Assembly: GCF_001693485.1 (NCBI RefSeq)
Contig: NZ_MAXC01000003.1
Location: forward strand, 1-64,000
Origin: Bradyrhizobium sp. LMTR 3
Lineage (GTDB): Bacteria > Pseudomonadota > Alphaproteobacteria > Rhizobiales > Xanthobacteraceae
Length of the DNA: 64,000 nt
Direction: 5' to 3'
The first letter of the stretch is position 1. Each line of letters begins with the position of its first letter. Both the position numbers and the translations under genes were made by a program. Of the stretch, positions 59,854-64,000 are shown piece after piece. The notes beneath the pieces were generated by a model that was not told where the DNA came from, made no database searches, and was given only the letters and a program-made list of their open reading frames with translations.

Positions 59854-61221
59854 ATGATTTTCAGTCTGGACGTCCGGCGGGCACGCAAGGGCGATTGCCT
59901 GCTGCTGCACTTCGGCACCAAGCAGGAGCCCGGGCTCATCATGATCGACGGCGGACCCAGGTCCGTCTATGCGCCGCATCTCAAGCCGAGATTGATGGAA
60001 ATCCGCGAGGCGCGCAAAATCAAGAAGAACGATCCGCTACCGATCGACGTGCTGATGGTCAGTCATGTGGACGACGATCATATCCAGGGAATTCTGGATT
60101 TCACCAGGGAAGAAATCGCCAATGTGGAGGCGCACAAGCCGCGTCTGCTGAATGTGTTCAGCCTGTGGCACAACAGCTTTGACGATATTATCGGCGGTCA
60201 GCCAGCGGAATTGACGGCGAAAGTGAACGCGACATTCAAGACGGAGGCCAGCACCGGAGCAGTCGAGCTGTCCGACGAAAAGGTCGAAAGCGTGGAAGAT
60301 ATCTTCATCGACCAGAATCCCGGAGGCAATGACGCCGCGGACGCGGAAGTGGTTGGAAGTTCCCTGAAGGTGCTCGCCAGCATCGCGCAGGGCTTTCGGC
60401 TGAGAAGGGATGCCGATCGGCTCGGCTATGGGCGCAACGCCGAGTTCGGGGGGAAGCTCATCGCCGCGCCACAAGGCAAGGCGCCGACCAGGATAGCCAA
60501 TTCGCTGGACGTCACCGTCATCGGTCCCATGCTTGAAGAGATTGAGGCGCTGCACAAGGACCATCAGAAATGGCTTGAGGATCTCAAGAAGCAAGGAAAG
60601 ACGCCCGAAGAGGCTCTCGCGGCCTATGTCGACAAATCCGTTCCCAATTTGTCGAGCATCGTGGTGCTCGTGGAGGTAGACAAGAGGCGAATGTTGCTGA
60701 CCGGGGATGCGAGGGGCGACAAGATTCTCAAAGGGCTGCAACTGGCGGGCAAGCTCGACAAGGACGACGGCACAAAGATCGAAGTCGATCTTCTCAAGGT
60801 GCCGCATCACGGAAGTTCCAATAATCTCGACAAGGATTTCTTCGAGCGCATCATCGCGAAGCATTATGTGTTCTCGGGCGACGGCGAACACGGCAATCCC
60901 GAACGCGAAAGCCTCGAGATGCTGCTGAAGGCGCGCAAGGATGGCGACTACCAGATACACCTGACGTATCCATTGAAGGAAATAGACCAGCTGCGCGAGG
61001 AGGATTGGAACAAGGAGCGCAACAAGCAGATCGCGCGCAAGAAGAAGAGCGGAAAAGGTACGGTGCGCGAGGAATGGTCGGCGCAAGATCACGGTCTGCT
61101 GGCGCTTTTCGATGCCAATCCACAGTTCAAGGGGAAACTCAGGATTGTCGACAAAAAGAAGCCGCATATTATCGACCTGGGCGATCCGCTAGCGGCTTCC
61201 TGGCCGGCGCTGGCCAATTGA
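59854..61221 (+). CDS. ComEC-like metallo-beta-lactamase-fold protein
   Basis: A 455-residue MBL-fold hydrolase. The motif VSHVDDDHIQG (H71-x-D-x-D75-H76) is the ComEC/Rec2-type variant of H-x-H-x-D-H. Asp285 (LLTGDARGDK) and the VPHHGSSNN histidines complete the site. Two insertions (about 85-215 and 230-262) have no known domain, and the C-terminal 100 residues are Lys/Arg-rich (RKKKSGKGTV). No membrane span, so this is not the DNA-uptake channel. It lies 11 bp after the protease gene, with GAGGAGGCTACCC at the start. MBL proteins accompany proteases in Avs1-type defence systems. Confidence 0.88.
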   Translation: MIFSLDVRRARKGDCLLLHFGTKQEPGLIMIDGGPRSVYAPHLKPRLMEIREARKIKKNDPLPIDVLMVSHVDDDHIQGILDFTREEIANVEAHKPRLLNVFSLWHNSFDDIIGGQPAELTAKVNATFKTEASTGAVELSDEKVESVEDIFIDQNPGGNDAADAEVVGSSLKVLASIAQGFRLRRDADRLGYGRNAEFGGKLIAAPQGKAPTRIANSLDVTVIGPMLEEIEALHKDHQKWLEDLKKQGKTPEEALAAYVDKSVPNLSSIVVLVEVDKRRMLLTGDARGDKILKGLQLAGKLDKDDGTKIEVDLLKVPHHGSSNNLDKDFFERIIAKHYVFSGDGEHGNPERESLEMLLKARKDGDYQIHLTYPLKEIDQLREEDWNKERNKQIARKKKSGKGTVREEWSAQDHGLLALFDANPQFKGKLRIVDKKKPHIIDLGDPLAASWPALAN

Positions 61222-61259
61222 CCCGCCCACCACGGCCCGAGTGATGAAGCTGGCGGCTA

Positions 61260-61283
61260 ACACCGTTCCGGCTGCGCCGGTGT
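61260..61283 (+). terminator. Weak hairpin after the MBL gene
   Basis: ACACCG and CGGTGT pair around a GC-rich loop, about 40 bp after the MBL stop, with no T-tract. It is the only candidate end for the three-gene operon before the next gene. Confidence 0.3.
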
Positions 61284-61408
61284 CAGAACCCGAGGTTTGG
61301 CCACACAGCGGAACGGGATATCGCAGGCGAGATTTGGACCAGCCGGCGATGCGGTGGAACGAACGTCGATCGATTCGATTGTGTTCTGATCCAACCGGAG
61401 ATCGTTCC

Positions 61409-61882
61409 ATGCGCGCGCAGCTCCTCGCCGCCGCCCTCGCCATCGCCGCAATCTTTGCTCCCGTCCTCGCTTTCGCCGGCGACGCCGAATGGCGGCGATA
61501 CGTGATCGCGAGCACCGGGACCAGCATCGACATGCCGGTCTCGATTTTCACCATCGACGCCGGACCGCCGGAAGGCGGTACAGGACGACGCTTTTTCACC
61601 GATGACCGCCGCGCCGACCTGACGGTGCAGTCCGTTCCCAATCCGCAGAACGATTCGCCCGCCACGTTCCTGGCCAAGATGCGACCGCCTGCGGGCATCA
61701 CCTATAAACGGATCACGCCTGATTTCTTCGCGGTGTCCAGCATTCGCAAGGACCGGATCTGGTACAACCGTTGCAACCGCGGCAACGGCACCCTGAACTG
61801 CGTGCTGATCAATTATCCCGTCTCCGAAAAACGCCAGTGGGACAACGTAGTCACGCGGATAAGCCATACGCTGCGAAGCTAA
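61409..61882 (+). CDS. Exported hypothetical protein (157 aa)
   Basis: Signal peptide RAQLLAAALAIAAIFAPVLAFA-GD followed by a soluble domain with WRRYVIASTGTSIDMPVSIFTIDAGPP, RRFFTDDRRADLTVQSVPN, PPAGITYKRITPDFFAVSSIRKDRIWYNRCNRGNGTLNCVLINYP. The beta-rich layout and YNRC/NC cysteine pair recall small rhizobial periplasmic proteins. No domain name assigned. CCGGAGATCGTTCC precedes ATG 61409, excluding the longer frame. It is transcribed toward opgGH but with 120 bp between. Confidence 0.75.
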   Translation: MRAQLLAAALAIAAIFAPVLAFAGDAEWRRYVIASTGTSIDMPVSIFTIDAGPPEGGTGRRFFTDDRRADLTVQSVPNPQNDSPATFLAKMRPPAGITYKRITPDFFAVSSIRKDRIWYNRCNRGNGTLNCVLINYPVSEKRQWDNVVTRISHTLRS

Positions 61883-62002
61883 CGCGCTCGTGACCGCATC
61901 TTAAGCAATCGGGAAAAAACAGCAGTTCTATTCCGGCGCGGGGAACCGTCCGATACGCACTGCGTTGCCGATGGTCCGCATCAGTAACCGCGAGGTTGTT
62001 TC

Positions 62003-63511
62003 GTGAATCGCAGGGATTTCCTCGCTGTTTCCGCATTACCATTGGCAACCGGCATAGCGCCCGGGCTTTTGCCCGCCGCCCACGCCCAGCCTGCGCCGTT
62101 CGATCGATCCATCGTCCGGCAAATGGCGCGCGACCTCGCAGGCAAACCCTACAAGGCGCCAAGCGAGAAGCTGCCCGACAATCTCGCAAATCTCAATTAC
62201 GACCAGTATCGGGCGATCCGGTTCTTGCCGAACCGCGCGCTATGGCGCGGCGAAAAACTGCCCTTCGAGGCGCAGTTCTTCCATCGCGGATTCAACTACA
62301 AGAACCGCGTCGACATCTTCGAGGTGAAGAACGGCCAGGCGTCGATCATCCCCTACCAGCCCGACCTGTTTTCGTTCGGCGATCTGGCGCCGCCCGGCCC
62401 TGCGGTCGATCTCGGCTTTGCCGGCTTTCGGCTTCATGCGCCGATCAACAAGCCCGACTATTATGACGAGGTCTGCGTCTTTCTCGGCGCAAGTTATTTC
62501 CGCGCATTAGCCAAAGGGCAACTCTTCGGCCTTTCGGCACGCGGCCTGTCGATCAACACCGGCGAAGCCAAGGGCGAGGAGTTTCCATTCTTCAAGACGT
62601 TCTGGCTCGAGAAGCCGTCGGCCGACGCCAATTCCATCGTCGTGCATGCGCTGCTCGACAGCGAGAGCGCGGCAGCAGCCTATCGTTTCACCATCCGCCC
62701 GGGCGACACCACCGTGTTCGATGTTGACATGGCGATCTATCCGCGCGTCGATCTGACTCATGCCGGCCTTGCGCCGATGACCAGCATGTTCTTCTTCGGA
62801 CCGAACGACCGCAAGGATGTCGAGGATTTCCGCCCCTCGGTTCACGATTCGGACGGGCTTGCGATTTTCAACGGCCGGGGCGAGGAGCTTTGGCGGCCAT
62901 TGCATAATCCGAGGGATCTGCAAGTGTCCTCGTTTGGTGACCTCAACCCACGCGGCTTCGGCCTGATGCAGCGCCAGAAGGATTTTTCCGCCTACCAGGA
63001 CCTGGAATCGAATTTCGAGCGCCGGCCAAGCCTGTGGGCGGAGCCGATCGGCGATTGGGGCGAAGGCGAGGTGAAGCTGCTGGAAATCCCGACCAAGGAA
63101 GAGATTCACGACAACATCGCATTGTTCTGGCGCCCCAAAGCGGCGTTGCCGGCCAAGGGCGAACACACCTACACCTATCGTTTGCACTGGGGGCCGGATA
63201 CTCCAAAGCCAGCCTCACTGGCGCGATTTTCCCGGACCGGGATCGGCACACGAGGCGACAACGCTACGCTCTTCGTGCTCGACGTGACCGGCGAGCGGCT
63301 GAAATCGGTCGATCCGAAAAGCTTGCGCGGTGTCGTGACGGCCGAGAAGGCGAAGATCCAGAACATCGTTACCCAGCCAAACCCGGCGACAGGCGGCTGG
63401 CGATTGAGCTTCGAGTTGTTGAAGGAAAAGACCCCGGTCGAACTCCGCGCATCGCTCATGCAGAACGAAGAGGCGGTATCGGAGGTCTGGGTTTATCGAT
63501 GGACACCTTGA
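62003..63511 (+). CDS. opgG: Periplasmic glucan biosynthesis protein OpgG/OpgD
   Basis: A 502-residue MdoG-family protein with a twin-arginine signal (MNRRDFLAVSALPLATG, cleavage near AHA-QP). Family landmarks: FDRSIVRQMARDLAGKPYKAP, NLNYDQYRAIRFLPNRALWRGEKLPFEAQFFHRGF, FSAYQDLESNFERRPSLWAEPIGDWGEGEVKLLEIPTKEEIHDNIALFWRP. The Tat signal is more typical of OpgD, but the position directly before opgH matches OpgG. It shapes osmoregulated periplasmic glucans. GTG start at 62003. It overlaps opgH by 13 bp. Confidence 0.92.
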   Translation: MNRRDFLAVSALPLATGIAPGLLPAAHAQPAPFDRSIVRQMARDLAGKPYKAPSEKLPDNLANLNYDQYRAIRFLPNRALWRGEKLPFEAQFFHRGFNYKNRVDIFEVKNGQASIIPYQPDLFSFGDLAPPGPAVDLGFAGFRLHAPINKPDYYDEVCVFLGASYFRALAKGQLFGLSARGLSINTGEAKGEEFPFFKTFWLEKPSADANSIVVHALLDSESAAAAYRFTIRPGDTTVFDVDMAIYPRVDLTHAGLAPMTSMFFFGPNDRKDVEDFRPSVHDSDGLAIFNGRGEELWRPLHNPRDLQVSSFGDLNPRGFGLMQRQKDFSAYQDLESNFERRPSLWAEPIGDWGEGEVKLLEIPTKEEIHDNIALFWRPKAALPAKGEHTYTYRLHWGPDTPKPASLARFSRTGIGTRGDNATLFVLDVTGERLKSVDPKSLRGVVTAEKAKIQNIVTQPNPATGGWRLSFELLKEKTPVELRASLMQNEEAVSEVWVYRWTP

Positions 63512-64000
63512 CGAAAGCCGGCGGCTCGCCCGGAAGGCGGGATATTCCTCCGACCGATTTCCTTCCTCCGGAATCGCCGACGGATATGACGGTGCAGGCG
63601 TTGCGGCGGTTCGAGCCGCCGCCAGCGCCCGATTTTGCGCCGATGTGGATCCGGCGCGCCTTCGTTCTGACCGGCACCGCGATCCTGACTGCGGCAGGCT
63701 GTTATGAGATGCACCGGGTGCTCCGGGTCGGTGGTGTCACGGTGCTGGAGTCCATCATCCTTGCGCTGTTCGTGCTGCTGTTTGCATGGATCGCCTTCTC
63801 CTTTATGTCGGCCCTTGGCGGTTTCTTCGTGCTGCTGATGAGAAGGAAGGATGAGCTCGGCATCGACGCCAGTGCGCCTCTGCCCGCGATCCACAGCCGC
63901 ACCGCGATGCTGCTGCCGACCTATAATGAGGACCCCTATCGCGTGCTGGCGAGATTGCGCGCGATCTACGAATCGGTGGAGCAGACCGGACACGGCGCGC
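63499..64000 (+). CDS. opgH: Glucan glucosyltransferase OpgH, 5' part
   Basis: The frame from ATG 63499, inside the end of opgG, reads MDTLTKAGGSPGRRDIPPTD and continues to the window edge (167 codons). It has two membrane helices (AFVLTGTAILTAAGCYEM and LESIILALFVLLFAWIAFSFMSALGGFFVLL) and then the start of the GT2 domain, SRTAMLLPTYNEDPYRVLARLRAI, the OpgH/MdoH nucleotide-binding entry. The 13-bp overlap indicates translational coupling. OpgH polymerises UDP-glucose into linear beta-1,2 glucan across the inner membrane. The rest of the gene is outside the window. Confidence 0.92.
   Translation, partial: MDTLTKAGGSPGRRDIPPTDFLPPESPTDMTVQALRRFEPPPAPDFAPMWIRRAFVLTGTAILTAAGCYEMHRVLRVGGVTVLESIILALFVLLFAWIAFSFMSALGGFFVLLMRRKDELGIDASAPLPAIHSRTAMLLPTYNEDPYRVLARLRAIYESVEQTGHGA

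Noticed and set aside
56744..61221. Calling the cassette CBASS or AVAST outright
   Set aside because: No cyclic-nucleotide synthase (CD-NTase), no STAND NTPase and no trypsin-type protease are present, so neither definition is met.

Overview
The window looks like chromosomal DNA from a Bradyrhizobium-type alphaproteobacterium (Nitrobacteraceae). It is GC-rich and has typical rhizobial gene content: orphan Bug/TctC binding proteins, a TctCBA set, a zinc-free bL36, DUF2171 and DUF5996 proteins, NtaA-like flavin monooxygenases and many exported short hypotheticals. Intergenic gaps are repeatedly filled with imperfect palindromes of the kind scattered through these genomes. No rRNA, tRNA, CRISPR array or intact insertion sequence was seen.

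Layout. 0-8 kb: small conserved genes, rpmJ, a two-subunit MaoC hydratase pair divergent from an amidohydrolase, then a DLH-fold protein, a haloacid dehalogenase and a YbaK deacylase. 8-17.6 kb: an orphan Bug protein, a LysR regulator divergent from an SDR-pirin-wrbA redox cluster, a DUF5996 protein, a glycosyltransferase and galE. 17.6-21.7 kb: one very large cyclic-di-GMP enzyme with five tandem GAF domains. 22-25.9 kb: a catabolic run (Ldh-type dehydrogenase, flavin monooxygenase, fumarylacetoacetase-like hydrolase, AhpD-like protein). 26-32.2 kb: an amino-acid locus with a D-amino-acid aminotransferase, gltLKJI, a LysR gene and a decayed dadA whose upstream palindromes survive. 32.4-41.5 kb: tctCBA, an M20 peptidase, a second NtaA-like monooxygenase, a ThDP enzyme and a cNMP-binding membrane protein. 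41.5-43.5 kb: a less GC-rich patch of very small membrane ORFs and a P-loop kinase-like gene. 43.5-54 kb: OYE, ALDH and SDR enzymes, a two-gene GNAT/membrane pair, a PspA-YiaAB envelope-stress cluster under a TetR regulator with three operator copies, and a netrin-like exported protein.

54.5-64 kb: an FAD oxidoreductase, then a tightly packed three-gene operon encoding a patatin phospholipase, a cytoplasmic subtilisin-family protease and a ComEC-type metallo-beta-lactamase-fold protein (56744-61221). This operon is the best candidate here for an undescribed system. Its composition resembles abortive-infection or conflict cassettes in which a protease unleashes a membrane-damaging lipase, but no NTPase or nucleotide-cyclase sensor is present. 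The window ends with opgG and the start of opgH (periplasmic glucan synthesis).

Limits: family calls rest on motifs and recalled family signatures. No database search was run.
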